From CAIRDP01 sp037138335 (lineage in GTDB: Bacteria > Bacteroidota > Bacteroidia > Bacteroidales > FEN-979), in contig JBAXIO010000005.1 in assembly GCA_037138335.1 (NCBI GenBank), positions 143,029 through 207,028 of the forward strand: a DNA stretch of 64,000 nucleotides, written 5' to 3'. Numbering within the stretch: position 1 is the stretch's first letter; each line of letters starts with the position of its first letter. Below, piece by piece: positions 43,012 through 51,351 of the stretch. The notes under the pieces were generated by a model that was not told the DNA's origin, ran no database searches, and saw nothing but the letters and a program-made list of their open reading frames with translations. A program made the translations under genes and the position numbers.

Positions 43012-44067
43012 TTACCTCCTGACCAGGATAAAGGAATGATCTGTATCCCTGAAGTGGTTGTGGATCAGGATAGTTTGAAGTTTCCCTGGGGCCGATGGAA
43101 TAGTTATAAGGGAAGAGGGGATATACTGTTTCCTGAGAATATTCGCCGCAACAAAAAGGGCGAATCCCGAAACGGTATGATATTCGCCGCAAAGATGCTT
43201 GTAAAGCATCCTGGATGCCGAGGGGAGCGCCTTCATCATCACTTCATTACATATCTTGTCATGTTCATCATACCCGTTGTTTCCCATCATGACCAGGTCT
43301 ACGTCTTCGGGCCTGAGGCCTTGTTCGGTAACAAACCTTACGACAGCTTCAGCGGTTTGTTCGGTAGAAGAGGGCTTGTAAAGGGTTTCAACAGCCGAAA
43401 GACTGGCATAGGTTTTTTCATTCCGTTCTTTTGAAATGCTGAAATAGGCTGCACCTTCACCTGCTAGGGCGCCTGGCAGGGGGCTTGACCATAAGTCCAG
43501 GTTACTGACTGCTTCCATCTTCCATAAGCCAAGTCTCCTGATAATAGTAAGATGATTCAGGGTCATCTCATCAATCCCGCCGGTAAGAATATTTTGGGCG
43601 GAGCCTTCATCTATTTGAAGAAGTGCATCAATTAAGCAGCTCTCAAGGGAGAAACAGCGATGAACATAAGTTGAATTGTACTGGTGGCACTTCAGGTTTA
43701 TTGCAATCTGGGAACTAATGGTATTATATGTAGATTGTATGAAAGGGGTGGGGTTGAGAAATTTCTCCTCTTTCGTGAGCTCCCCCAGTATCTTCTCAGT
43801 GTCTTCAACACTTCCTAAACCGGTTCCCGTTATGATGGCATCCGGCACTTCCAGGCCTGCATCCAGCATGCACATTTTGGCGGAGCTTATACCCATTTTG
43901 ATCAGCCGGCTGAGTCTCCTTGAGGCAATGGGATCGATATATTGCTTATAAACCGGCTCAATCGATTTCATGAATTCGGAAGTATGTTCTATGACCGGCT
44001 CGAGAAAAGCGGAACCGGGAAGGGTATCCTGGGGCGAGATAATGCCTATACCGTTAATGTACGCCAT
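43012..44067 (-). CDS. Ketosynthase-like partner subunit, pair 2 (Cys kept)
   Basis: A 351-aa protein of the ketosynthase fold and clear paralog of the 40672 protein (Y-I-N-G-I-G versus Y-I-N-G-L-G; S-R-L-I-K-M-G-I). It keeps a Cys at the nucleophile position (Cys138, in H-R-C-F-S-L-E-S), but the H-G-T region reads M-G-N-N-G-Y, so the first His is lost; the later region, G-E-Y-H-T-V-S-G, may keep the second. It is therefore an intermediate stage between an active ketosynthase and a chain-length factor. It overlaps the active ketosynthase at 44054 by 14 bases. Confidence 0.82.
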   Translation of the reverse strand: MAYINGIGIISPQDTLPGSAFLEPVIEHTSEFMKSIEPVYKQYIDPIASRRLSRLIKMGISSAKMCMLDAGLEVPDAIITGTGLGSVEDTEKILGELTKEEKFLNPTPFIQSTYNTISSQIAINLKCHQYNSTYVHRCFSLESCLIDALLQIDEGSAQNILTGGIDEMTLNHLTIIRRLGLWKMEAVSNLDLWSSPLPGALAGEGAAYFSISKERNEKTYASLSAVETLYKPSSTEQTAEAVVRFVTEQGLRPEDVDLVMMGNNGYDEHDKICNEVMMKALPSASRMLYKHLCGEYHTVSGFALFVAANILRKQYIPSSLITIPSAPGKLQTILIHNHFRDTDHSFILVRR

Positions 44068-45262
44068 GTTTCTTAAAAATCAGGGTACTGTCATTTCCAC
44101 CAAAGCCAAAGGAATTGCTCATTACCAGTTTAATATCAACGCCTCTTATAATTTCCCCCGCCGGCTGAAATTTTAGTTCAGGCATGGGGTTTGAAAAGTT
44201 CATGTTAGGCCATATAATACCTTGCTGCATGCCAAGTATAGAGATTATTGCCTCGGCAGAGCCGGCGGCCGAAGTCATATGGCCGGTGAAGGGTTTGGTT
44301 GAACTTACATACGGGATCTTCCCGGTGAACAGCTTCTCAATGGCCCGTCCTTCCGAAAGGTCGTTATTGTCGGTTCCCGTGCCGTGCGCGTTGATATAAT
44401 CAATGGCATCAGGGGTTTCCCCGCTCATATCCAGGGCCTTTTTCATCGCCAGGTAGGCCCCGGCTCCGTCGGGGGAGGAGGCAGTCTGGTGAAAGGCTTC
44501 ACAGGCATTGCCGTAACCAACAAGCTCGCAAAGAACAGGGTTCCCTGTTTTTTGATTGGTCTCTTCAGTTTCAAGAACAAGATATGCTGCACCCTCTCCC
44601 AGGTTAATCCCGTTACGTGTCGCATCGAACGGCCTGCAGGGAAATTTATCCAGTATCTTTAAGGCATTAAACCCGTTGAGGTGAAACCTGGTCAGGGATT
44701 CGGTACCTCCTGCAACAGCACAGTCAAGCTTACCTGCCTTCATCATCCTTGCGGCAAACCCGATTGAATTGGCTGCCGACGAACAGGCAGTACTGATTGT
44801 TGTCATAAATCCCTTAAGCCCCAGGTGGTCAGCGATTTTTTCAGTGCTGTCGGCACAATCATAGGTTTCAATAAACCTGTTTTTGCTGTCGTTGGTAAGA
44901 AAATCCTGGTAATATTTCTCACATTCATCCATGCCACCAACTGTAGTGCCTGAAATCAATCCGATATTAAGGCCCGGGTGTTTATCAAGTTTAGCATGGG
45001 AAAAAGCTTCTTTTGCCGCAATGATTCCAAGCAGCGCATTGCGGGAATAGGCTGAATCATCAGGCAATCCAGCATCCCTCATCAATTCATCACTGGTCAT
45101 GGAGACTTCCGAAACGGCCAGTTCGTGCTTAAGGTTGGTATCAATATGCCTTATCGGGCCAATATTGGAACGAAGGTTAAGCAATGAATTAAGGTTTTCC
45201 TGAACATTGTTACCCAGACCTGAAATAAAACCCAATCCGGTAACAAAAATCCTTGAAGGCAT
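44054..45262 (-). CDS. Beta-ketoacyl-ACP synthase (active subunit), pair 2
   Basis: A 402-aa ketosynthase with Cys160 in S-T-A-C-S-S-A-A-N-S, His in N-A-H-G-T-G-T, and His in F-T-G-H-M-T-S-A-A-G. It is paralogous to the pair 1 ketosynthase; each is directly followed by a ketosynthase-like partner, so the pair was probably duplicated as a unit. An ACP gene abuts its upstream end (start to stop within one base), which suggests it works with that ACP. Confidence 0.92.
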   Translation of the reverse strand: MPSRIFVTGLGFISGLGNNVQENLNSLLNLRSNIGPIRHIDTNLKHELAVSEVSMTSDELMRDAGLPDDSAYSRNALLGIIAAKEAFSHAKLDKHPGLNIGLISGTTVGGMDECEKYYQDFLTNDSKNRFIETYDCADSTEKIADHLGLKGFMTTISTACSSAANSIGFAARMMKAGKLDCAVAGGTESLTRFHLNGFNALKILDKFPCRPFDATRNGINLGEGAAYLVLETEETNQKTGNPVLCELVGYGNACEAFHQTASSPDGAGAYLAMKKALDMSGETPDAIDYINAHGTGTDNNDLSEGRAIEKLFTGKIPYVSSTKPFTGHMTSAAGSAEAIISILGMQQGIIWPNMNFSNPMPELKFQPAGEIIRGVDIKLVMSNSFGFGGNDSTLIFKKHGVH

Positions 45263-45523
45263 TTAGGCTTTCTTTTGATGCTCGGTGATATATTCGGCCA
45301 TGGTACGAATCGAGAAAAATATCTTCTTCCCGTCCTTGGGATCTTCTATTTTAATGCCGTAATTTTTTTCAAGGAGGACAATAAGCTCCAGTGCATCAAT
45401 GGAATCCAATCCAAGTCCTTCCCCGAACAAGGGGGAATCGGGGTTAATATCCTCCACAGAAATATCTTCGAGATTTAGCTGTGTAATTACTTCTTTTTTA
45501 AGTTTGTTGATCAATTCTTCCAT
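45263..45523 (-). CDS. Acyl carrier protein (APE-type)
   Basis: An 86-aa ACP with the phosphopantetheine site G-L-D-S-I-D-A-L-E-L (Ser41) and acidic helices. It is closest to the ACP at 10267 (P-L-F-G-x-G/E and D-S-x-D-A-L-E in both). It is squeezed between ketosynthase pair 2 and the 45511 gene, overlapping the latter by 13 bases, so it is probably a main carrier for polyene chain extension. Confidence 0.92.
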   Translation of the reverse strand: MEELINKLKKEVITQLNLEDISVEDINPDSPLFGEGLGLDSIDALELIVLLEKNYGIKIEDPKDGKKIFFSIRTMAEYITEHQKKA

Positions 45524-46176
45524 ATACTCTTTTCAGTTAAATTCATTAATTCGTTAAGTGAGGCTTCGGTGAAAGGCATACTGCCGAAGCTTGTTTTCAG
45601 GGTCCCGTCATTCTCTTTCTCAACCAGTGCGACCATTGCCTTGAATGTATTGCCCAGAATTTCAACCCAGCCGCAGATGCAGGCCCCTGCACGGTTATTA
45701 TCAAGGAGATCTGAAACATGATCAAGCAGCTGCCGGGGATTGAACTTCTCACTTACAAGAAAAGCGTTTTCCCCTTTCAGGCTGTGCCGAATGCAGATCT
45801 CTCCGATTACGATATTCGCCAGTGTATAAACAAACACCGAAGGGCTTGGGAAGTAGGCCGACCTGTTTTTTATGCTGTCCTGATATGTCAGGTCGGTTTC
45901 CAAACTGGAACTTGAATTAGCAAGTACCACTGCAAGCGATCCGGGCTTGAATCTACCGGGTTTTTCATGTCTGAGCAGCAGTTCTGCACACATAAACCCA
46001 AGTTTACTCAATGAATCCATCTTGTAGAACTTAGGATATGAAATCTGTTCCTGCTTATACAGAGCCTTAATAAACTCTGCAAAAGTAGCAATTTTTTCCT
46101 GATAAAAGATAAGTTGCTTGTTAACAACTACTTTCCCTTCCCCAATATAGGTATATGCAGTGATCAGTTTTTCCAT
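45511..46176 (-). CDS. ApeC-like truncated ketosynthase N-terminal domain protein
   Basis: About 221 aa from the ATG at 46176. It resembles the single N-terminal half of a ketosynthase (Ketoacyl-synt_2 type). V-V-L-A-N-S-S-S-S-L-E-T-D is the segment before the active-site loop, and Y-F-P-S-P-S-V-F-V-Y-T-L-A-N occupies the loop itself; no catalytic Cys is seen. Its size fits the ApeC-like chain-length-factor subunit of aryl-polyene systems, which partners with a full ketosynthase. The ketosynthase gene just upstream (46179) is the obvious partner. Confidence 0.78.
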   Translation of the reverse strand: MEKLITAYTYIGEGKVVVNKQLIFYQEKIATFAEFIKALYKQEQISYPKFYKMDSLSKLGFMCAELLLRHEKPGRFKPGSLAVVLANSSSSLETDLTYQDSIKNRSAYFPSPSVFVYTLANIVIGEICIRHSLKGENAFLVSEKFNPRQLLDHVSDLLDNNRAGACICGWVEILGNTFKAMVALVEKENDGTLKTSFGSMPFTEASLNELMNLTEKSIWKN

Positions 46177-46178
46177 GC

Positions 46179-47351
46179 TCAGGTTTTCTGAAATACCAGG
46201 GCTGCATTGCATCCTCCGAAACCGGACGCTATTTTCAGGCAGGTATCAAGCGGTTTTTGTATCGTTTCGGTTATCACGTTAATTCTTTCAGAAACGCCGG
46301 GAGTTTCGAATCCCGCCGATTTAATAAGCCGGTTGGACTTCATACATGAGATCAGGGCCGCTGACTCCATTAAACCCGAGGCGCCAAGAGTATGCCCCCA
46401 GTATCCTTTGTAGCTGTTAACAGGTACATCATTCAATTTACTGAGGGAAATGGCTTTAGATTCCATTTCATCGTTATATGGTGTAGCTGTTCCATGGGCA
46501 GAGATGTAATCAATATCCCGGTTCAGGCTTCCCGATTCACCGATCGCAGCGTCAATCGCCATGCTAAGTTCTTCGCCGGTCCTTGAAGGGCCCGAAATAT
46601 GATTGGCATCGTTGCTTACCGATCCTCCCATGAGCAGGATCCCGCTATTAGCGCCTTCCGGTCCAGTTGAGGAAAGCACTATCGTCCCGCAGCCTTCGCC
46701 GAGTGAAAGCCCGGTACGGTGAAGATCGAATGGCTTGCATGGTTCAGGGCTTAATGCCTGGAAGGACTGGAAGCCCGAGATCACAAACTCAGTGGCAATG
46801 TCGCCTCCTGCCACCACTGCAGTTTGATATTTGCCCGAGCGTATCAAACGGCTGGCCACAATAAGGGCCATAACACCCGAAATACAGGCATTGCTAATGA
46901 TCAGGGGCATGTTAATGAATCCGAAGAAATCCTTCAGGATATTCGCTACGGCCCAAAGATAAATACGTTTGTGGTCGAATTTTGCCGTAAACCGGTCCTC
47001 AAGAAGGTCGATGTTCCCCTTGGTTGTTGAAAGCAGAAGTAAAACTTTCTCATTCTCAGGCCTCACCGGGGTACCGGCCAATGCGTCGGCCACCGATAGG
47101 ATCAGCATTTTCTCCAGCCGTGTATAAAAACCAGGTTTATTGTCTTTCTTGTACTTACCGAGGATGGCTTCAAAATTTTGTTCAAGCCTTGCTGTATCAA
47201 CAAGCGACAGGGGAACGGGCTGGGCGTAAAGCTTAGGGTCATTATGCAATTTTATCCCTGTTGCCCCCCCGGAAAGTGACACTGCATTTTCGCGGGCTGT
47301 AAATCCCAGCGATGAAATGATGTTCTCGGAAACGGTATAAACAGTCTTCAT
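46179..47351 (-). CDS. Beta-ketoacyl-ACP synthase (APE ketosynthase type)
   Basis: A 390-aa ketosynthase, divergent from the two pairs above but complete: Cys156 in S-N-A-C-I-S-G-V, His in S-A-H-G-T-A-T-P-Y-N-D, and His in W-G-H-T-L-G-A-S-G. V-S-E-N-I-I-S-S-L-G at the start replaces the usual V-V-I-T-G-x-G of FabF. It is followed after two bases by the ApeC-like gene, so the two probably form a heterodimer comparable to ApeO:ApeC. It extends the ACP-bound chain from malonyl units. Confidence 0.9.
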   Translation of the reverse strand: MKTVYTVSENIISSLGFTARENAVSLSGGATGIKLHNDPKLYAQPVPLSLVDTARLEQNFEAILGKYKKDNKPGFYTRLEKMLILSVADALAGTPVRPENEKVLLLLSTTKGNIDLLEDRFTAKFDHKRIYLWAVANILKDFFGFINMPLIISNACISGVMALIVASRLIRSGKYQTAVVAGGDIATEFVISGFQSFQALSPEPCKPFDLHRTGLSLGEGCGTIVLSSTGPEGANSGILLMGGSVSNDANHISGPSRTGEELSMAIDAAIGESGSLNRDIDYISAHGTATPYNDEMESKAISLSKLNDVPVNSYKGYWGHTLGASGLMESAALISCMKSNRLIKSAGFETPGVSERINVITETIQKPLDTCLKIASGFGGCNAALVFQKT

Positions 47352-47360
47352 TAATTCAAA

Positions 47361-47777
47361 TTACTCAATTCCCCATTTCTTTTTCCATCCTGTATAAAAT
47401 TCAGGTGAGTTAAGCAGAAGATCCCCTTCAGGGGTAAGGAACACCTGGGTCGAACTGCCTGTGGCCACAACTTCACCATCTTTCTTTCTGGAAACAGTAT
47501 AATTGAATACAATCTTGGCGGCTTCTGTAGGGATATACCTGGTCTCAACAATAAGATCATCACCGTAAACCAGGGGCCGTTTATAATCACAGTTTATTCT
47601 AACAATCGGAATCATCACATTATGACTGTAAACATCCAGGTACCCAAGGTTATATTTAAGCCCGAACGATTCCCTGCCGTCCTCAAAATATTTAAGGTAA
47701 TTCCCGTGCCAGACAATTTTCATTGAATCAACCTCACTGAATCTCACAGTGATTTCTTTGCTGTCGGTAAGTGTCAT
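47361..47777 (-). CDS. 4HBT-type acyl-ACP thioesterase (APE-type)
   Basis: A 138-aa hotdog protein. F-S-E-V-D-S-M-K-I-V-W-H-G-N-Y-L-K-Y-F-E carries the 4HBT signature (Asp and H-G-N-Y). APE loci normally contain one such thioesterase, which is thought to release the carboxylic acid or edit stalled chains. It lies 9 bases before the ketosynthase gene and one base after the ABC permease gene, in the same transcript direction. Confidence 0.88.
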   Translation of the reverse strand: MTLTDSKEITVRFSEVDSMKIVWHGNYLKYFEDGRESFGLKYNLGYLDVYSHNVMIPIVRINCDYKRPLVYGDDLIVETRYIPTEAAKIVFNYTVSRKKDGEVVATGSSTQVFLTPEGDLLLNSPEFYTGWKKKWGIE

Positions 47778-47778
47778 T

Positions 47779-49080
47779 TTAGCTGTTTATTGGAGAGTTT
47801 ATCCTGCGGTAGAATAAAGCAGCAGAGATCATCACGATAAAAAATGCGAGCAGTTTGGCCATCTGCGGAATGACATCCACTATGGTGGCATCCCTCAGGA
47901 AAAGGTCAATAAAGCCTACATGGGCCCAATTCAGGGGCGACCATGTAGCAAGGTTCCTCATAAATTCGGGCATGAGGTAAACCGGGACCCACAACCCTCC
48001 CAATGCGGAGAGTACGACCACAGAGACTACACCAAAAGCCGCAGCCTGCTGATGAGTCCTGGCAATTGTCCCAACTGCGATTGAAAAACCCAGTGCAGCA
48101 AGGCTTGAGACAATCATCATGAGAAGTATGCCCATATAATTTGATCCGATTGTAAGAGAGGGAATACCGGCGAGGGGAAGAATAAACTTACCGGCCAGCA
48201 TCATCAGGATGAACTGTATAATGCATACAACTGCGTAAACACTGACCTTGGCCATGAAAATAATGAAATATGAAACCGGCATGGTGTAAATCCTGATCAT
48301 GCTGCCTTCATCACGTTCCTTGATCATGCTGCCGGTCATCGGGATTACTATAAAAAACATTGCAAACAGGGCCCAGGCCGGGATATTGTGCTGGGTTGTT
48401 GAAGGTACAGCTTTCTCATCCTTGCCGGCAGGAAAGATCTCGGTAAAAAATACCGATTCTTTATACTCCGTTTTGGGAGGGCGGTACTGGGGGAACATTT
48501 TCTTCAGTTCGGTATTAAAGGATCCGAAAATCATCGACGACTCTATAAACATGCTATACTCCTTCATGGTCGCCATAAAGGCATATTTAAAAGTGCCCTT
48601 TATCCCGGGATCAAAATAGATTATAATATTTATGGAATCATTTGACTGGATATCCAGGAATGGATTGTCGACAGGCATCATGATACCTGAAACGATCTGG
48701 GTCACCATCACCTGTACTTTATGCCGTATTATTTTCGTGGAACCATTGGGTATAATTACAGCGACATTGTATGACCCTTTGGCAATTTTTTCTTTTGCAA
48801 ACTCACGGGTAATGGGTTTTCCTTCAATGCTTGTAAATATTTTGAAAATATTGGAACTTTTAAGGCCATCCTGGATCTTTGCTCCAAGAGTATCATGATC
48901 TTCATCGACCAGCAGGACCGGTATTGAAGGATCCTTCGACAGCGAGCTCCAGCCCTGTTCCTGTACCAGGGCGAGGATCATGACCATGATCATGGGCATG
49001 ATAAACAACATGACAAGGCCTGCCAGGTCCCTTATCAGTATCAATGATTCCTTTCGGCAAGCGGAAAAAAATTTGAACAT
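47779..49080 (-). CDS. ABC-2 type transporter permease, copy 2
   Basis: A 433-aa permease with one N-terminal helix (L-A-G-L-V-M-L-F-I-M-P-M, about 19-40), a long extracytoplasmic domain to about residue 240, and then several helices. The coupling helix reads I-K-E-R-D-E-G-S-M-I-R-I-Y-T-M-P-V. It is a paralog of the permease at 11990. Its ATPase is the next gene upstream (49099). Being encoded next to BtrH_N genes suggests that the exported molecule carries an acyl group placed by them, although lipid or pigment export is equally possible. Confidence 0.87.
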   Translation of the reverse strand: MFKFFSACRKESLILIRDLAGLVMLFIMPMIMVMILALVQEQGWSSLSKDPSIPVLLVDEDHDTLGAKIQDGLKSSNIFKIFTSIEGKPITREFAKEKIAKGSYNVAVIIPNGSTKIIRHKVQVMVTQIVSGIMMPVDNPFLDIQSNDSINIIIYFDPGIKGTFKYAFMATMKEYSMFIESSMIFGSFNTELKKMFPQYRPPKTEYKESVFFTEIFPAGKDEKAVPSTTQHNIPAWALFAMFFIVIPMTGSMIKERDEGSMIRIYTMPVSYFIIFMAKVSVYAVVCIIQFILMMLAGKFILPLAGIPSLTIGSNYMGILLMMIVSSLAALGFSIAVGTIARTHQQAAAFGVVSVVVLSALGGLWVPVYLMPEFMRNLATWSPLNWAHVGFIDLFLRDATIVDVIPQMAKLLAFFIVMISAALFYRRINSPINS

Positions 49081-49098
49081 TGTGCTTTCTTCTCCTAA

Positions 49099-49851
49099 TT
49101 AGTCTCTTAGATCCTTACCCGTGAGGTGCAGGAAAATATTTTCCAGGTCCTTGAACTCGGGATGTTCAGCCACAAGCTCCCTTGGATTTCCCATGGAAAC
49201 GACCGTTCCCCGGTCAATTATAACTACGCGTGAACAGAGTTTTTCGGCTTCCTCCATATAATGGGAAGTATAAATTACCGTTGTGCCTTTATGATTAAGC
49301 TCCTTAAGATAATCCAGGATCACAACCCTTGACTGGACATCGATACCCACAGTAGGCTCATCAAGGAAAATTACTTTGGGCTCGTGAAGCAGGCCGGCGA
49401 TCAGGTTGATCCTGCGTTTAATGCCGCCGGAGCAGTTGGCGATTTTTTTGTTGGCATGTTTCTCCAGCCCGAATACCGAAAGGCCTTCGGCGATCTTCTC
49501 TTTGAGCTTTATTCCCCTGATGCCGTACATGTTCCCGAAAAAAGTGAGATTCTCCCAGGCTGTCAGGGTAGGGTAGAGGGCCACATCCTGGGGAACTACC
49601 CCTATAATGCGTTTTATCTCATTGAGATGGGAATGAATATCCATCCCGTCAATCCTGGCACTGCCGCTGGTTGCATGAAACAGTCCGCACAAAATCGAAA
49701 TCGTGGTGGTCTTACCAGCACCGTTGGGGCCCAGCAACCCGAAGATCTCGCCCTGGAAAATATCAAGCGAGATACCTTTGATCGCAGGCTCATCAGATCC
49801 CTTATATATTTTAACCAGGTCCCGTATTTCAATAATGACCTTTTCAGACAT
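49099..49851 (-). CDS. ABC transporter ATP-binding protein
   Basis: A 250-aa ATPase. Walker A is G-P-N-G-A-G-K-T-T (residues 41-49), the signature is C-S-G-G-I-K-R-R (140-147), Walker B is V-I-F-L-D-E-P-T-V-G, and a switch His follows in Y-T-S-H-Y-M. The I at the M/Q position of the signature and the G-I-D after Walker B are typical of drug-exporter (DrrA/CcmA-like) ATPases. Its start codon overlaps the stop of BtrH_N copy 2 by one base (TGATG), so it is translationally coupled to it. It probably energises one or both ABC-2 permeases. Confidence 0.92.
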   Translation of the reverse strand: MSEKVIIEIRDLVKIYKGSDEPAIKGISLDIFQGEIFGLLGPNGAGKTTTISILCGLFHATSGSARIDGMDIHSHLNEIKRIIGVVPQDVALYPTLTAWENLTFFGNMYGIRGIKLKEKIAEGLSVFGLEKHANKKIANCSGGIKRRINLIAGLLHEPKVIFLDEPTVGIDVQSRVVILDYLKELNHKGTTVIYTSHYMEEAEKLCSRVVIIDRGTVVSMGNPRELVAEHPEFKDLENIFLHLTGKDLRD

Positions 49852-50873
49852 CAGACTGTTACTTTTTCAATTTTCTTGAACACCTGTTCTTCCATACCTG
49901 CTATTTCAAGCATCATATCCCCGAGTGTAACATAATCCTCTACCGGCTGGGATGACCTGTTTTTGCAGTTCCTGGCGCCAAGGTACGTAAATTCCCTCCA
50001 TTTATTTGCAGTACGCCCCATAAGATCTGCAGCTTTAAGAAGTTCCTTGTTATTAAACGTCTCCCCGCTTTCTTTCAGAAATGAGCCGAAGATATAACGG
50101 AAGCCGGCTCCGCCCGTCCCGAAATCCTCAGCCATCCTGAGTATCTGGCCGAGATAGAAAGCCGCTTTCTGGTTACCATGCTTTTTGGGCCATTTTTTTA
50201 TATCCCTGGCCATCACGCGCATCCCTTTTATACCAATGAGCCAGAAAGGGACTTTGGTCATCTCATAAACGCTCTTTTTGATGCCCTGCTGCACCCCGTT
50301 ACGGATGTCAAGTTCTTTGGGGATGCTATTGATCCAGTACATCTTGCCTTTTGGAGCAAAGGCGCCTTTTGCCCAGCGCACTCTTACAAGATCATCATAG
50401 GTGATTGTCTGCGGATGTTCCATTACCGTATCACTGACATGGTAGAGGTTGCCTTCCCTGCCAAATACAACAAGGTTGTGCATATTGTAATGCATGCGGT
50501 ATTCGGGAGGGAAAAAAGTCAGGTTGAACACTCCAACCTGCAAGCCCGTAGGGATGCCTTTTTCAAGGTTCCTGTCAAGGGCTTCCATTGACTCCCTTTC
50601 ATTGCTGAATTTTTTAATGACCGTCCCATCCACCCCAAGGTATTTCATTGAACGGTGAAACACTGTATTGGGCAGGTTGCGGAATGACATCATAGGCGCA
50701 AACATCAGTTTCAGGAAGGGGAGGTAACTGAAATATATCCCCGTACCTATCCCAAACGCCATGGGTTCCGACATTTTATAGCCATAAAAATTAAACAGGT
50801 TTGAAGTTGCACCGCTTTCACAATGGCCTGCCTGGCGATGCGTATAATTGATCATTATAGGTTTACTATCCAT
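49851..50873 (-). CDS. BtrH N-terminal domain protein (acyltransferase-like), copy 2
   Basis: A 340-aa protein with the hallmark G-H-C-E-S-G (His17, Cys18) and M-H-N-L-V-V-F-G-R-E-G-N in the C39-like core. It is very similar to copy 3 (51352-52353): both read Y-R-M-H-Y-N-M-H-N and R-x-A-K-G-A/T-F-A-P, which copy 1 matches less closely. It follows its small HTH-like partner by 14 bases and is coupled to the ABC ATPase at its end. If BtrH chemistry applies, it would move an acyl group from an ACP to an amine or hydroxyl of the product or of a partner molecule. Confidence 0.82.
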   Translation of the reverse strand: MDSKPIMINYTHRQAGHCESGATSNLFNFYGYKMSEPMAFGIGTGIYFSYLPFLKLMFAPMMSFRNLPNTVFHRSMKYLGVDGTVIKKFSNERESMEALDRNLEKGIPTGLQVGVFNLTFFPPEYRMHYNMHNLVVFGREGNLYHVSDTVMEHPQTITYDDLVRVRWAKGAFAPKGKMYWINSIPKELDIRNGVQQGIKKSVYEMTKVPFWLIGIKGMRVMARDIKKWPKKHGNQKAAFYLGQILRMAEDFGTGGAGFRYIFGSFLKESGETFNNKELLKAADLMGRTANKWREFTYLGARNCKNRSSQPVEDYVTLGDMMLEIAGMEEQVFKKIEKVTV

Positions 50874-50887
50874 TTGCCTTATTTTGA

Positions 50888-51292
50888 TTATTCGAATTTT
50901 TTCAGTTGTTCAACAGTGATATTGAAAGCCCCGGCATATTTTGCCAGGGTTTTATCACCCAGGTGTTTAAAGAAAAACGGTTTGCAATGGAGTTTGACGC
51001 TTATAAGCGAGACACCGGCCATCATCGACAAACTCAACGGATCGGCCAGTATTTTCTCCATATAATACATGATTGGACTGGCTTTCCCTGCCAGTACTTT
51101 CTTACGTGCCTCCTCAATACGTTCGGCAAACAGATCCCAGGCCTGCTGCAGTACAACCCTGTCGGGCTCTCCGTGATAACCCACAGAATTCTGAAAATTG
51201 CCTTTTTCGTCGTAAGTGAACAACATCTCCCTGTACTGACCGTAATTCTGGTCTTTATAAACAGGATTTTTGTTTTCTGATGAGTTTTCCAT
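50888..51292 (-). CDS. Small HTH-like protein paired with BtrH_N, copy 2
   Basis: From the ATG at 51292, about 134 aa, paralogous to the proteins at 11574 and 52355. Shared pattern: P-I-M-Y-Y-M-E in the middle, then H-C-K-P-F-F-F-K-H-L and Y-A-G-A-F-N-I-T-V-E-Q-L near the end. In this copy the R-R before H-L-K-P is lost. A longer frame exists to 51463 but overlaps the BtrH_N copy 3 gene and has an unrelated N-terminus. It immediately precedes BtrH_N copy 2. Function unknown: possibly a regulator or a docking partner. Confidence 0.65.
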   Translation of the reverse strand: MENSSENKNPVYKDQNYGQYREMLFTYDEKGNFQNSVGYHGEPDRVVLQQAWDLFAERIEEARKKVLAGKASPIMYYMEKILADPLSLSMMAGVSLISVKLHCKPFFFKHLGDKTLAKYAGAFNITVEQLKKFE

Positions 51293-51351
51293 GCAGATCA
51301 ATTTAGCATAATAATGACGCGAAATTATTAAAAAATAATCACTGGCAAGTA

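Noticed and set aside
45511..46176. Broken (frameshifted) ketosynthase
   Set aside because: The short length fits the ApeC-type single-domain partner, and the start, stop and neighbouring overlaps are clean.
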